From JAKASX01 sp035534495 (GTDB lineage: Bacteria > Acidobacteriota > Terriglobia > Acidiferrales > UBA7541): a DNA stretch of 33,444 nt. Below, one piece after another: positions 14,647 to 22,281 of the stretch. The notes under the pieces were generated by a model. That model was not told the DNA's origin, made no database searches, and worked only from the letters and a program-made list of their open reading frames with translations. The DNA is taken from the NCBI GenBank assembly GCA_035534495.1, contig DATLRW010000155.1, forward strand, positions 1 through 33,444, read 5' to 3'. The number at the start of each line of letters is the position of its first letter. Within the stretch, counting starts at the first letter, position 1. Both the position numbers and the translations under genes were made by a program.

Positions 14647-15174
14647 TTACGCCGGTTCGCCCTGGCGCGTGTTGCGGCCGAGCAGCATATTTCGCGCGTC
14701 CACGATCGCCCGGAATTTCGCCGAGTCGCCCCCGACGTCCGGGTGATGGCGGCGAGCCGCCCGCCGGAACGCCGATTCGATCTCCTCGTCCGAGGAACCG
14801 GGCGGAAGGCCGAGCAGGCGCAGGGCCGACACTCGCGCCTCTTCCTGGGATCGCCTTTCGCCGAGCGCCCGCCGGCGGGATTTCCGGCCGGCGTCCCGCG
14901 CGGCTTCCCGCAACCCGTCGAGGATCTCGGGCGAAAGGCCGTGCCCGGCAACGTACCGCTCGAAAACATCCAGGACGGCTTCGAGCGAAACGGACCGGAA
15001 GGTCGGCGAGGAGCGAAGAATTTCGACCCATTGCGCGCCGCTGAGGTCGAGCGTTTCGCCGAGACAAACCGAATACTCGACCGCCTTCCAGCTTCTTCCG
15101 CCGCTTCCGCCGTTTTCGGGGATGCAGAGGTAGAAGAGCGTGCGTCCCGCGCGCTCTTTTGTTTTTACAAACAC
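14647..15174 (-). CDS. J-domain protein with an N-terminal transposase-like beta domain
   Basis: A 175-residue protein. The C-terminus is a J-domain (about residues 115-165): a conserved helix SALRLLGLPPGSSDEEIESAF and the essential HPD tripeptide at 144-146, followed by FRAIVDARNMLLG. J-domains stimulate DnaK ATPase. No Gly/Phe or zinc-finger region of DnaJ is present. The N-terminus (MFVKTKERAGRTLFYLCIPE) resembles the small beta unit at the start of IS1634-like transposases; this is a pattern impression only. A basic linker joins the two. It starts at a GTG that is the third copy of a 17-bp tandem repeat of start regions. Confidence 0.72.
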   Translation of the reverse strand: MFVKTKERAGRTLFYLCIPENGGSGGRSWKAVEYSVCLGETLDLSGAQWVEILRSSPTFRSVSLEAVLDVFERYVAGHGLSPEILDGLREAARDAGRKSRRRALGERRSQEEARVSALRLLGLPPGSSDEEIESAFRRAARRHHPDVGGDSAKFRAIVDARNMLLGRNTRQGEPA

Positions 15175-15208
15175 GGCGTTTTCACGAACATGGCATCTTC
15201 ACGAACAT
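15158..15208 (-). repeat. Three 17-bp tandem copies of a start-codon region
   Basis: On the minus strand three 17-base units follow one another: 15208-15192, 15191-15175 and 15174-15158. Each begins ATG or GTG and continues TTCGTGAA or TTTGTAAA. Since 17 is not a multiple of three, the three starts lie in different frames. The first two encode eight-residue peptides (MFVKMPCS, MFVKTPCL) that stop at once; only the third continues into the J-domain protein. Confidence 0.85.
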
Positions 15209-15262
15209 GTGATCGCCCGCTCGCCTTCGCTAAACAGGGCGCTGCGACTGAATATGGCCATG

Positions 15263-16150
15263 TCAGGCCGGCTCGGAACCGGCCTGGCCTGGATTGCCCT
15301 TGCGCTCGATCCACTGGCCCGCCTTTGCGGAGGCTTCGTGCACGAGAAAACCCATTTTCGGGTGGGAAGGTTCGAAGTCCACGGAAAGCCCCGCAGCCGC
15401 TATGGCCGCCGAGCAGGTCGGCCCGATCGAGGCGACCATGCAGTGGCGAAGCGCCTGGCGCAGTTTCGGCTCGAGTCCCTGGTCCGCGGCTACGCGAAGC
15501 AGATGCTCGACCTGCACGCCGTTGGTAAACAAAACCACGCGGGCGCGGCCCTCGACGATGGCATTCAAGGCGTGCCGCAGGGGATCGAGGTCTTCCGGAA
15601 AGCCCCAGCGATACACAGGGACCTCCAATACGTCCGCCCCTCGTTTCCGAAGCTGGTCGAGAAAGTCCACGTTCGAAACGCCATACTCCTGAACGGCCAC
15701 GCGACTGCCCTTGAGCGGTAGCTTTTGCGGCGCCTCCCATGCTTTCAGGATCTCGCGCCAGGTATTGGGCTCGGGGACAACGATCGCGACCGGAACCTCA
15801 AGCGAGCGGAGGACCTTGACGGGCTTGGGTCCGCGCGCCACGACGAACAGGTTCGAGAGGGCGCGGACGATTCGCTCCCGCGGATAGCGCGTTTCGAGCA
15901 CCTGAACGAGCGTCTCGGTCCCCACGCCGGTCATGAAAACGACGGCGTCGAGTTTTCCCTGGAAAAGTCGCTCGGCAAAGGCGAATGCCGCGGGATTTTC
16001 CTCGATGGGGATCTCCCGCATGGAGGGAGCGACCTCCGGGACGCCGCCCGAATTGGCGATCAAGGCGGCCATCTCTTTCGTGCGGCGGCTTTCAAATGCC
16101 GCCACCACAAGACCGCCGAAATCGGCTGATTTTCGTTCGGAAGCATTCAT
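15263..16150 (-). CDS. hemD: Uroporphyrinogen-III synthase
   Basis: HemD closes hydroxymethylbilane with inversion of ring D, giving uroporphyrinogen III for haem, sirohaem and corrinoids. The two-domain pattern is recognisable: FESRRTKEMAALI near the N-terminus, DAVVFMTGVGTETLVQVL in place of the usual FTS-type segment, VVARGPKPVKVLR, and in the second domain VVLFTNGVQVEHLL followed by VASIGPTCSAAIAAAGL. Sequence conservation in this family is low, but the order of these segments is typical. The 295-residue product is somewhat longer than usual (about 250). It stands apart from other haem genes. A GAGGGG lies nine bases before the ATG. Confidence 0.85.
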   Translation of the reverse strand: MNASERKSADFGGLVVAAFESRRTKEMAALIANSGGVPEVAPSMREIPIEENPAAFAFAERLFQGKLDAVVFMTGVGTETLVQVLETRYPRERIVRALSNLFVVARGPKPVKVLRSLEVPVAIVVPEPNTWREILKAWEAPQKLPLKGSRVAVQEYGVSNVDFLDQLRKRGADVLEVPVYRWGFPEDLDPLRHALNAIVEGRARVVLFTNGVQVEHLLRVAADQGLEPKLRQALRHCMVASIGPTCSAAIAAAGLSVDFEPSHPKMGFLVHEASAKAGQWIERKGNPGQAGSEPA

Positions 16151-16317
16151 GGAACAATTCCCCTCGCCAGCCCGTCACATCGTTAACTCGCGGCCGGCAA
16201 GGCATTTTAGCCGGAAATGCCCCCCAAGGGCTCGAAGAAAGAACCGGCATCTACCGCATGACTTTGTTTTGCGGTCTATGGCGCAAGGGCTTTCACCCCG
16301 CCAAGGGCGGGACGTAG
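16151..16317. other. Intergenic region between divergent hemD and the amidotransferase-like gene
   Basis: This stretch holds the upstream region of hemD (minus strand) and leads into the promoter at 16318. A CCCCGCCAAGGGCGGG inverted repeat is present near 16299-16314, close to the -35 box, and could be a regulator site. I see no open frame with protein-like sequence and no RNA gene. Confidence 0.4.
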
Positions 16318-16346
16318 TTGTCCCGGCCCGGTCTTAATGCTACGAT
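16318..16346 (+). promoter_or_regulatory. Sigma-70 promoter for the hydrolase-SDR-LolA-like operon
   Basis: TTGTCC (16318-16323) and TACGAT (16341-16346) are separated by 17 bases, with an added TG (16338-16339) making the box TGCTACGAT. Transcription would start near 16353, giving a leader of about 27 bases before the ATG at 16380. Confidence 0.6.
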
Positions 16347-16379
16347 TTTTGTGCTCGTAGCAGGCCTCAACCCCTTCTC

Positions 16380-17195
16380 ATGAACCCTCAAGCACCGCGG
16401 ATCGGCATCCCTTACCGGAGCGCCAGCGAAGAGCGGCCCGAAATCCCGGAAAAGATACGCCCGTACGTCGAAGCGGTGGAAGCGGCCGGGGGAAACGCGC
16501 AACTCATCTCGCTGTTCGAGCCGGAAAAATTGGCTCGATTGGCCCGGGAACTGGACGGCTTCGTTCTTCCCGGCAGCTCGGCGGACGTGAGTCCGGCCCT
16601 TTACGGGGAGACGCCCGGCCCGGAAACCTCGGCAGCCGACCGGCAGCGCGAGGAAACCGACCAGGCGTTGCTGCATCATGCATTTCAGGAGGGGAAGCCG
16701 GTTTTGACCATCTGCTACGGGACGCAAATGTTGAACGTGTTCCGTGGCGGAAGCCTTGTCCAGGACATCCAAAACGAGCTGCCGAGCAGCCTGACCCACC
16801 GATGGGACCACATGCCGGGCTCTCCGGAGCCGCATCATCCGGCGCGGTTCGTGCCCGGCTCGACGGTTGCGCGCCTGGCCGAGACGACGGATGCAGTGGT
16901 CAATAGCTCGCACCATCAGTCGATCCGGCGGATCGGGCGGGGGTTGCAAGCCACCGGAAGCGCGCCCGATGGCGTGGTAGAGTCGGTGGAGCTGGAAGAT
17001 CCCTCGCACTGGGTGATCGGCGTGCAATGGCACCCGGAGCGGCAACGGAACGAAACGCCCGGGCAAAACGATTCGGGGATACGGCTGGCGAAGGCCCTCT
17101 TTGCGGAACTGGTTCGCGTCGCCAGCCGCACGCGAATGAGGACCCGCGGCTCCTCGCCCACGGCGGAACTTTCCGGGAATTCGGAGGATCGATGA
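16380..17195 (+). CDS. Gamma-glutamyl-gamma-aminobutyrate hydrolase-like class I glutamine amidotransferase (peptidase C26)
   Basis: A 271-residue protein with a class I glutamine-amidotransferase fold. The nucleophile elbow is TICYGTQMLNV (Cys112), the partner motif is GVQWHPE (His218, Glu220), and LPGSSADVSPALYGE matches the PuuD-type segment. The family hydrolyses gamma-glutamyl amides such as gamma-glutamyl-GABA in putrescine breakdown. The elbow reads CYG where PuuD proteins usually have CRG, so substrate choice may differ. No putrescine pathway genes are adjacent. Its stop overlaps the start of the SDR gene by four bases (ATGA). A C-terminal tail of about 30 polar residues extends beyond the usual end. 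Confidence 0.85.
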   Translation: MNPQAPRIGIPYRSASEERPEIPEKIRPYVEAVEAAGGNAQLISLFEPEKLARLARELDGFVLPGSSADVSPALYGETPGPETSAADRQREETDQALLHHAFQEGKPVLTICYGTQMLNVFRGGSLVQDIQNELPSSLTHRWDHMPGSPEPHHPARFVPGSTVARLAETTDAVVNSSHHQSIRRIGRGLQATGSAPDGVVESVELEDPSHWVIGVQWHPERQRNETPGQNDSGIRLAKALFAELVRVASRTRMRTRGSSPTAELSGNSEDR

Positions 17196-17956
17196 TCTCC
17201 CTGGCAGGCAAGGCGGCCCTCGTCAGCGGGGGCTCACGAGGCATTGGAGCGGCCACGGTGAAACTGTTCGCCCAGGCCGGGGCCGATGTGGTGTTCAATT
17301 TCCGCCGCGACAGGGAGGCGGCCCACCTGGTCGAGCAGGAGGCCGGCAAGCACGGCACGCGCGTCGAAGCGATGCAAGCCGATCTGCGCGTCGCCGACAA
17401 TTCGCGCAAGCTGGTCGATTTCGCCATCGAGCGGCTCGGCCGGCTGGACATCGTCGTCGCCAATTCCGGCGCCTGGAACAGCAAAGACCTTCCCATCGAA
17501 CAGATGACCGAACGCCAGTGGGAAGACATGATGCGCGTGAATCTGAAGAGCGTCTACGCCCTGGTTCATTTCGCGGTCCCCGCAATGATCGCGCAGAACG
17601 CCGGCCGGATCATCGCGATCAGCTCGACGGCGGGGCAGCGGGGCGAGGCGTATCATTCGCATTCTGCGGCGGCCAAAGGGGGCGTCATCAGCTTCGTGAA
17701 GGCGCTTTCGACCGAACTCGCCCGACACAACATACTGGTCAATGGCGTCGCCCCCGGATGGGTGGACACGGAGATGTCCAGGCCGGTATTGGGATCGAAG
17801 ACGGGGAGGAAATTCGTGCAGGGCCAGATTCCGCTGGGACGGCCGGCAACGGCCGAGGAGATCGCTGGACCCATTCTGTTTCTGGCATCCGACCTGGCAA
17901 CCTTTATGACGGGCGAGATCCTCAATGTAAACGGGGGTTCGGTGCTGTGCGGATGA
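17192..17956 (+). CDS. Short-chain dehydrogenase/reductase with catalytic Tyr replaced by Ser
   Basis: A 254-residue classical-type SDR. The cofactor loop GGSRGIG (residues 13-19), the structural VANSG near 89-93, Asn117 in RVNLKS, and Ser145 in AISSTAG are in place. Position Ser145+13, normally Tyr of the YxxxK pair, is Ser158 (codon TCT at 17663-17665), while Lys162 is kept: the segment reads HSAAAKGG. A Tyr154 lies four residues earlier. TGGEIL-like C-terminal sequence (MTGEILNVNGGSVL) is typical of FabG-like members. The start is set by CGGAGG before the ATG, which overlaps the previous stop. Normal redox activity is therefore in doubt. Confidence 0.88.
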   Translation: MISLAGKAALVSGGSRGIGAATVKLFAQAGADVVFNFRRDREAAHLVEQEAGKHGTRVEAMQADLRVADNSRKLVDFAIERLGRLDIVVANSGAWNSKDLPIEQMTERQWEDMMRVNLKSVYALVHFAVPAMIAQNAGRIIAISSTAGQRGEAYHSHSAAAKGGVISFVKALSTELARHNILVNGVAPGWVDTEMSRPVLGSKTGRKFVQGQIPLGRPATAEEIAGPILFLASDLATFMTGEILNVNGGSVLCG

Positions 17957-18786
17957 AGAGGGCCATAGCGGCGATGGCAGGTGTCGTGGCATTGCTGGCG
18001 GTTTCGAGCGCGTGGGCGCAACAGGGCGTGCTCAGCCCGGCGCAAAGCGCGGCGAAGGCGAAACGTATTATCCAGCAGACCATCCAGGCGCTCGGCGGCC
18101 AGAAATACCTGGACGTCCGCGAGCAGACCTGCGATGGGCAGGCGGCCTTTTTCGGACATCACGACCAGATCAGCGGTTACGAGAAGGTCTACGACTACAA
18201 CATCTTTCCGGATAAGGAACGCACCGAATATTCCTCCAAGCGCGACATCATCGACGTTTACAACGGCAAACAGGGCTGGACGCTCGACCACGGCGGCGTT
18301 TCCGACATATCCGCCACCAAGATCTCCGATTTTCAGGCCGGCACCAGGCGCGACATCAACAACCTGTTTCGTTTCTGGCTGAAGGAGCCGGGCATCCAAT
18401 ATCAATACGATGGGCCCGACGTGGTCGATCTCAAGCAGGTCGACTGGGTGGAGGTGACCGACCCCCAGCAGCGCACGACGAAGATCGCCGTCGCGCAGCT
18501 CACGAACCTTCCCGTGCGCGCCATCTACGTCAGCCGGGACCCGGCGACGCACGAACGGACCGAGGAAACCGAGTACTTTTCCAACTATCAAATGGTGGAT
18601 GGGATCGAAACTCCCTTTCAAGACACCCGCACGCGGAACGGGCAGAAGCTCTTTCAATTCTTTGTGAGCAAGTGCCAATACAACACCCCCCTCGAAGCCG
18701 GCTTCTTCACGCGTCAATCGCTTGAGGAGCGCTGGGCGAAACTCGGCGGCAATAAGAAGAAAAAGAAGAAGAAACACCACGACTAA
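17953..18786 (+). CDS. Secreted LolA-like / outer-membrane-lipoprotein-sorting-like protein with poly-Lys tail
   Basis: A 277-residue exported protein. It starts at ATG 17953, overlapping the SDR stop (ATGA), with the signal peptide MKRAIAAMAGVVALLAV ending SSAWAQQ. The mature part starts with a helix typical of LolA-like proteins (AKRIIQQTIQALGGQKYLDVREQ), then beta-strand segments such as KERTEYSSKRDIIDVYNGKQ and VDGIETPFQDTRTRNGQ, consistent with a lipid- or lipoprotein-binding half-barrel. The C-terminus ends with seven consecutive Lys followed by HHD, which is unusual for a periplasmic protein. It shares general type, not close sequence, with the protein at 2651-3469. Function is unassigned. 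Confidence 0.75.
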   Translation: MKRAIAAMAGVVALLAVSSAWAQQGVLSPAQSAAKAKRIIQQTIQALGGQKYLDVREQTCDGQAAFFGHHDQISGYEKVYDYNIFPDKERTEYSSKRDIIDVYNGKQGWTLDHGGVSDISATKISDFQAGTRRDINNLFRFWLKEPGIQYQYDGPDVVDLKQVDWVEVTDPQQRTTKIAVAQLTNLPVRAIYVSRDPATHERTEETEYFSNYQMVDGIETPFQDTRTRNGQKLFQFFVSKCQYNTPLEAGFFTRQSLEERWAKLGGNKKKKKKKHHD

Positions 18787-18833
18787 AACGAACCGCCGGC
18801 GGGAGGCGGGATAGCGGCGCCGTGCCGAGGCGG

Positions 18834-18839
18834 TATAAT
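18834..18839 (+). promoter_or_regulatory. Consensus -10 box TATAAT for hslV-hslU
   Basis: A perfect TATAAT ends six bases before the hslV ATG at 18846. The predicted transcription start coincides with the A of the start codon, so the message would be leaderless. No -35 match is seen 17 bases upstream. Confidence 0.55.
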
Positions 18840-18845
18840 GACCGG

Positions 18846-19397
18846 ATGCGGAACAGCCAGCGTTTTCCACCGATTCACGGAACGACCGTCTTGTGCGTCC
18901 GGCGGGACAACAAAGTGGCCATCGCGGGCGACGGCCAGGTAACCATGGGCGACACCGTCATCAAGCAGTCGGCCAAGAAAATTCGCCGCCTGTTCAACGA
19001 CACGGTTCTGGCCGGCTTCGCGGGCAGCACGGCCGACGCGCTATCTCTTTTTTCCCGCTTCGAAATCAAGCTGCAGGAGCATCACGGCAACCTGGCCCGC
19101 TCGTCCGTCGAACTCGCCAAGGATTGGCGCACCGACCGGTCGCTGCGGCACCTGGAGGCCCTGCTGATCGTCGTCGATAACAAGCAGACCCTGCTCATTT
19201 CCGGCAACGGCGACGTGATCGAGCCCGACGACGGGATTACGGCCATCGGCTCGGGCGGGCCCTACGCCCTCTCGGCGGCCCGGGCGCTCGTGAAGCACAC
19301 GAAACTTGGCGCGAAAGAGATCGCGCAGGAAGCCATTCAACTGGCCAGCGAAATCTGCATCTATACCAACGGGCATTTCACGGTCGAAGAGCTGTGA
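18846..19397 (+). CDS. hslV: ATP-dependent protease proteolytic subunit HslV (ClpQ)
   Basis: HslV is the threonine-protease core of the HslUV complex. The protein begins MRNSQRFPPIHG and continues TTVLCVRRDNKVAIAGDGQVTMG, so a propeptide of about 12 residues precedes the catalytic Thr13, which must become the mature N-terminus. GDTVIKQSAKKIRRL and AIGSGGPYALSAARAL are further HslV signatures. The mature length is about 171 residues, as usual. I choose ATG 18846 because the frame extension to 18822 would lie across the TATAAT box. Its stop overlaps the hslU GTG start. Confidence 0.95.
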   Translation: MRNSQRFPPIHGTTVLCVRRDNKVAIAGDGQVTMGDTVIKQSAKKIRRLFNDTVLAGFAGSTADALSLFSRFEIKLQEHHGNLARSSVELAKDWRTDRSLRHLEALLIVVDNKQTLLISGNGDVIEPDDGITAIGSGGPYALSAARALVKHTKLGAKEIAQEAIQLASEICIYTNGHFTVEEL

Positions 19398-20806
19398 ACG
19401 AAAAAAAAGATTCCCTCGCCTATTTACCCGCCGCCGGGCCGAGCCCGGAGGAAGCCGGACAACTGCCCAGTTTCGACGAGCTGACCCCGCGGGGAATCGT
19501 CGTTGAACTGGACAAGTACATCGTCGGGCAGACGCCGGCCAAGCGCGCCGTCGCCGTGGCCTTGCGAAACCGGGTCCGGCGCCAGCGCCTGGACCCGCAG
19601 CTGGCCGAAGAGGTCCTGCCGAAAAACATCCTGATGATCGGACCCACCGGGGTGGGCAAGACGGAGATCGCGCGGCGTCTGGCGCGCCTGGCCGGCTGCC
19701 CCTTCGTGAAGGTGGAGGCTTCGAAATACACCGAGGTCGGCTACGTCGGCCGCGACGTGGAATCGATGGTCCGCGACCTGATCGAGGTCGCGATCGACAT
19801 GGTGCGCGAGGAGAAGCTCGACGAGGTCGCCGAACGGGCCGAACAGGCCGCCGAGGAACGGCTGCTCGACCTGCTGCTTCCCGGCTCGACCGAACCTTCG
19901 ACCGATCCCGCGCGCGCCGAACAGGCCGGACGGACGCGCGAAAAGCTCCGCAGCCAGTTGCGCGAGGGCAAGCTGGACCAGCGCATGGTGGAAGTCGAAG
20001 TGCGCGAGCGGGCGATGCCCTCCTTCGAGATCATCTCGAACCAGGGCGTCGAGGAGATGGACGTCAATATCAAGGACATGCTCTCGAATTTCTTCGGCCA
20101 GTCCAAGCGGAAGCGGAAAATGACAGTGGCCGAGGCGTTCGATTATCTGGTGCAGGAAGAGGAAAGCCGCCTGATCGATATGGATCAGGTCACGCGCATC
20201 GCCACCGAGCGCGCCGAGCAGATGGGCATCATCTTCATCGACGAAATCGACAAGGTCGCCGGCCGCGAATCCGGCCACGGGCCCGACGTCAGCCGGGAAG
20301 GGGTCCAGCGCGACCTGCTGCCCATCGTCGAAGGCACCACCGTGAACACGCGCTACGGGATGATCCGCACCGACCACATTCTTTTCATCGCCGCCGGCGC
20401 CTTCCACATCACTAAACCGTCCGACCTGATTCCCGAGCTCCAGGGCCGGTTCCCGATCCGCGTCGAACTGAGCTCGCTCGGCGAAGCCGATTTCGTCCGG
20501 ATTCTCACCGAGCCCAAAAACGCGCTCATCAAGCAGTACGTGGCGCTGCTCGAGACCGAGGGGCTGCGACTGCAATTCACCGACGACGCCATCGCCACGC
20601 TGGCCCACTTCGCCTCGGTGGTCAACGAGCAGACCGAGAACATCGGAGCGCGGCGGCTGCACACCATCCTCGAAAAGGTGCTCGACGAGATTTCCTTTGA
20701 GGCGCCGGAGCTGAAGAAGAAAACGGTGAAGGTGGATACAGCCTACGTCTCGAAGCAACTGGCCGAGATCGTCAAGAACCAGGATTTGAGCCGCTACATC
20801 CTTTAA
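19394..20806 (+). CDS. hslU: ATP-dependent protease ATPase subunit HslU (ClpY)
   Basis: HslU unfolds substrates and feeds them to HslV. Walker A is GPTGVGKT (residues 83-90), the pore-loop region follows in SKYTEVGYVGRDVESMVRDL, the I-domain occupies roughly residues 115-250, and Walker B is GIIFIDEIDKVAGR. It ends DLSRYIL, matching the HslU tail that inserts into HslV to activate it. At 470 residues it is slightly longer than E. coli HslU (443) because of an N-terminal extension of about 25 residues. It starts at a GTG overlapping the hslV stop codon, so translation is coupled. Confidence 0.96.
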   Translation: MNEKKDSLAYLPAAGPSPEEAGQLPSFDELTPRGIVVELDKYIVGQTPAKRAVAVALRNRVRRQRLDPQLAEEVLPKNILMIGPTGVGKTEIARRLARLAGCPFVKVEASKYTEVGYVGRDVESMVRDLIEVAIDMVREEKLDEVAERAEQAAEERLLDLLLPGSTEPSTDPARAEQAGRTREKLRSQLREGKLDQRMVEVEVRERAMPSFEIISNQGVEEMDVNIKDMLSNFFGQSKRKRKMTVAEAFDYLVQEEESRLIDMDQVTRIATERAEQMGIIFIDEIDKVAGRESGHGPDVSREGVQRDLLPIVEGTTVNTRYGMIRTDHILFIAAGAFHITKPSDLIPELQGRFPIRVELSSLGEADFVRILTEPKNALIKQYVALLETEGLRLQFTDDAIATLAHFASVVNEQTENIGARRLHTILEKVLDEISFEAPELKKKTVKVDTAYVSKQLAEIVKNQDLSRYIL

Positions 20807-20856
20807 CCACATTGCCGACCCTCTACGGCCATTCCTGCGGCTCGACGCCACGCGGC

Positions 20857-21396
20857 TTGCACCGTGAGCCGGGAATCCTTCGCCGGCGGGTCCGTTCATC
20901 CGCGCAGGCTCCGATGGCTCTGCTGCTGGGCGCGCTCGGAATGCTTTTCGGCTGTGCCGCGCCGGCGCCGCCTCGCCCGCCGAGCGCCACGCCGCCTGCC
21001 GCCCCGCAACAAGCCAATAACGGCAAACGGGAACCGGCCGGTTCCCGTTCCATGGCATCACCGGCGAGCGACACTTCCGGACCGGCCGCGCCGCAGGGCG
21101 TCGAGGCCATTGCGGTGCGGCACTCGTCGGGGTCTCTCGAAGTGGACCTTTCGTGGGCAATCAGTGACGCGGGGAATCTGGCCGGATACAATGTCTACCG
21201 GAGCCAGCAGCCGGGCGAGCGCGGCATGCGATTGAACCCGCGCGTGCTGCCGGTCCCGGAGTTTCGCGATACGACGGTCTCCGCCGGAGTCACCTATCGT
21301 TATTCGGTGACGGCGGTCAGCGCGGCAGGACATGAGAGCGCGCCGAGCGCGCCGGTGACGGTGAATGTTCCCGGAAGCGGCCAGGGATCGCCCTGA
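20857..21396 (+). CDS. Lipoprotein with a fibronectin type III domain
   Basis: The protein has a lipobox (LGMLFGC) followed by a Pro/Ala-rich linker and one C-terminal fibronectin type III domain: LEVDLSWAISDAGNLAGYNVYRS, then a DTTVSAGVTYRYSVTAVSAAGHES strand pair that is diagnostic for Fn3. The start is uncertain. ATG 20914 gives a signal sequence without positive charge, whereas the in-frame TTG at 20857 adds RRRVR and makes a proper lipoprotein signal, so I prefer it; the frame is open to a TTG at 20812. The product is 179 residues and probably anchored to a membrane facing the periplasm or surface. Binding partner unknown. Confidence 0.7.
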   Translation: MHREPGILRRRVRSSAQAPMALLLGALGMLFGCAAPAPPRPPSATPPAAPQQANNGKREPAGSRSMASPASDTSGPAAPQGVEAIAVRHSSGSLEVDLSWAISDAGNLAGYNVYRSQQPGERGMRLNPRVLPVPEFRDTTVSAGVTYRYSVTAVSAAGHESAPSAPVTVNVPGSGQGSP

Positions 21397-21414
21397 AGAG
21401 CGAACCCTCTCGCG

Positions 21415-21443
21415 CGCAGGCAGGTCCCGGGGACGCGCCTGCG
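21415..21443. terminator. Strong hairpin after the Fn3 lipoprotein gene
   Basis: CGCAGGC (21415-21421) pairs with GCCTGCG (21437-21443), enclosing an inner GTCC/GGAC stem with a three-base loop. It sits 19 bases after the lipoprotein stop and 55 before the FAH gene. There is no T-tract, so it may be a weak or factor-dependent stop or an RNA-stabilising hairpin. Confidence 0.4.
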
Positions 21444-21498
21444 TCAAAGGCGTTTGGCTGCCGGTAATTCCACATCCTGAACCCATGAGGTGTTTGAA

Positions 21499-22281
21499 AT
21501 GAAACTGTGCCGATTTCAAGTTACTGGTTCCAACGAGCAGAAGGTTTGTACGGGCGTCCTCGATGGCAATACCGTCCACGAAGTGAGCAGCGAATGGCCC
21601 ATCGCCGGTTCCCGCACCGGACGCCAGTGGGCGCTCGACCAGGTACATCTGGTCACACCGGTAGCTCCCTCGAAGATCGTCTGCGTGGGGCGCAATTACA
21701 AAATGCACGTCGCCGAAATGGGAAAGACCCTGCCGACCGATCCGCTGATTTTCTTCAAGCCGCTTTCCTCGCTCATCGCGCCCGGCGAAACGATCGAGCT
21801 GCCGCCCGATCTGGGGCGCATCGACTATGAAGGGGAACTGGGGGTGGTCATCGGCCGCCGTTGCTCCCAGCTGGGCCCGGACGAGGATGTGGCTCCGTAT
21901 CTGCTCGGCTTCACCTGCGTGAACGACGTATCCGCTCGCGAACTGCAGAAGAAAGACGGACTCTTTGCCCGCGCCAAAGGCTTCGATACGTTTTGCCCGC
22001 TCGGGCCGGTGATCGAAACCGAACTCGACTGGAAACAGGCGCGCGTGCAAACCCGGCTCAATGGCGAACTGAAGCAAAACGGGGCCGTCAGCGACATGAT
22101 CTTCCCGGTCGATATGCTGGTCCGCTTCATCTCCCAGGTCATGACCCTGCTGCCGGGCGACGTCATTGCCACCGGGACCCCCGAAGGTGTTTCGCCGCTC
22201 AAGGCCGGGGATGTGGTCGAGGTCTCGATCGAAGGAATCGGCAAGCTGCGCAATCCCGTGGCGGCGCGGGGCGCCCGGTGA
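21499..22281 (+). CDS. Fumarylacetoacetate hydrolase (FAH) family protein
   Basis: A 260-residue FAH-superfamily protein. KIVCVGRNYKMHVAEMG is the characteristic entry to the catalytic domain; FFKPLSSLIAPGETI follows; the metal-binding acidic residues are in DYEGELGVVIGRR (both Glu) and in GFTCVNDVSARELQ (Asp). TGTPEGVSPLKAGDVVEV ends the domain. The family contains acylpyruvases, oxaloacetate tautomerases or decarboxylases and aromatic-degradation isomerases; the substrate cannot be told here. ATG 21499 with GAGGTG upstream is preferred over a GTG at 21490. The next gene starts within its stop codon (GTGA). Confidence 0.9.
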   Translation: MKLCRFQVTGSNEQKVCTGVLDGNTVHEVSSEWPIAGSRTGRQWALDQVHLVTPVAPSKIVCVGRNYKMHVAEMGKTLPTDPLIFFKPLSSLIAPGETIELPPDLGRIDYEGELGVVIGRRCSQLGPDEDVAPYLLGFTCVNDVSARELQKKDGLFARAKGFDTFCPLGPVIETELDWKQARVQTRLNGELKQNGAVSDMIFPVDMLVRFISQVMTLLPGDVIATGTPEGVSPLKAGDVVEVSIEGIGKLRNPVAARGAR

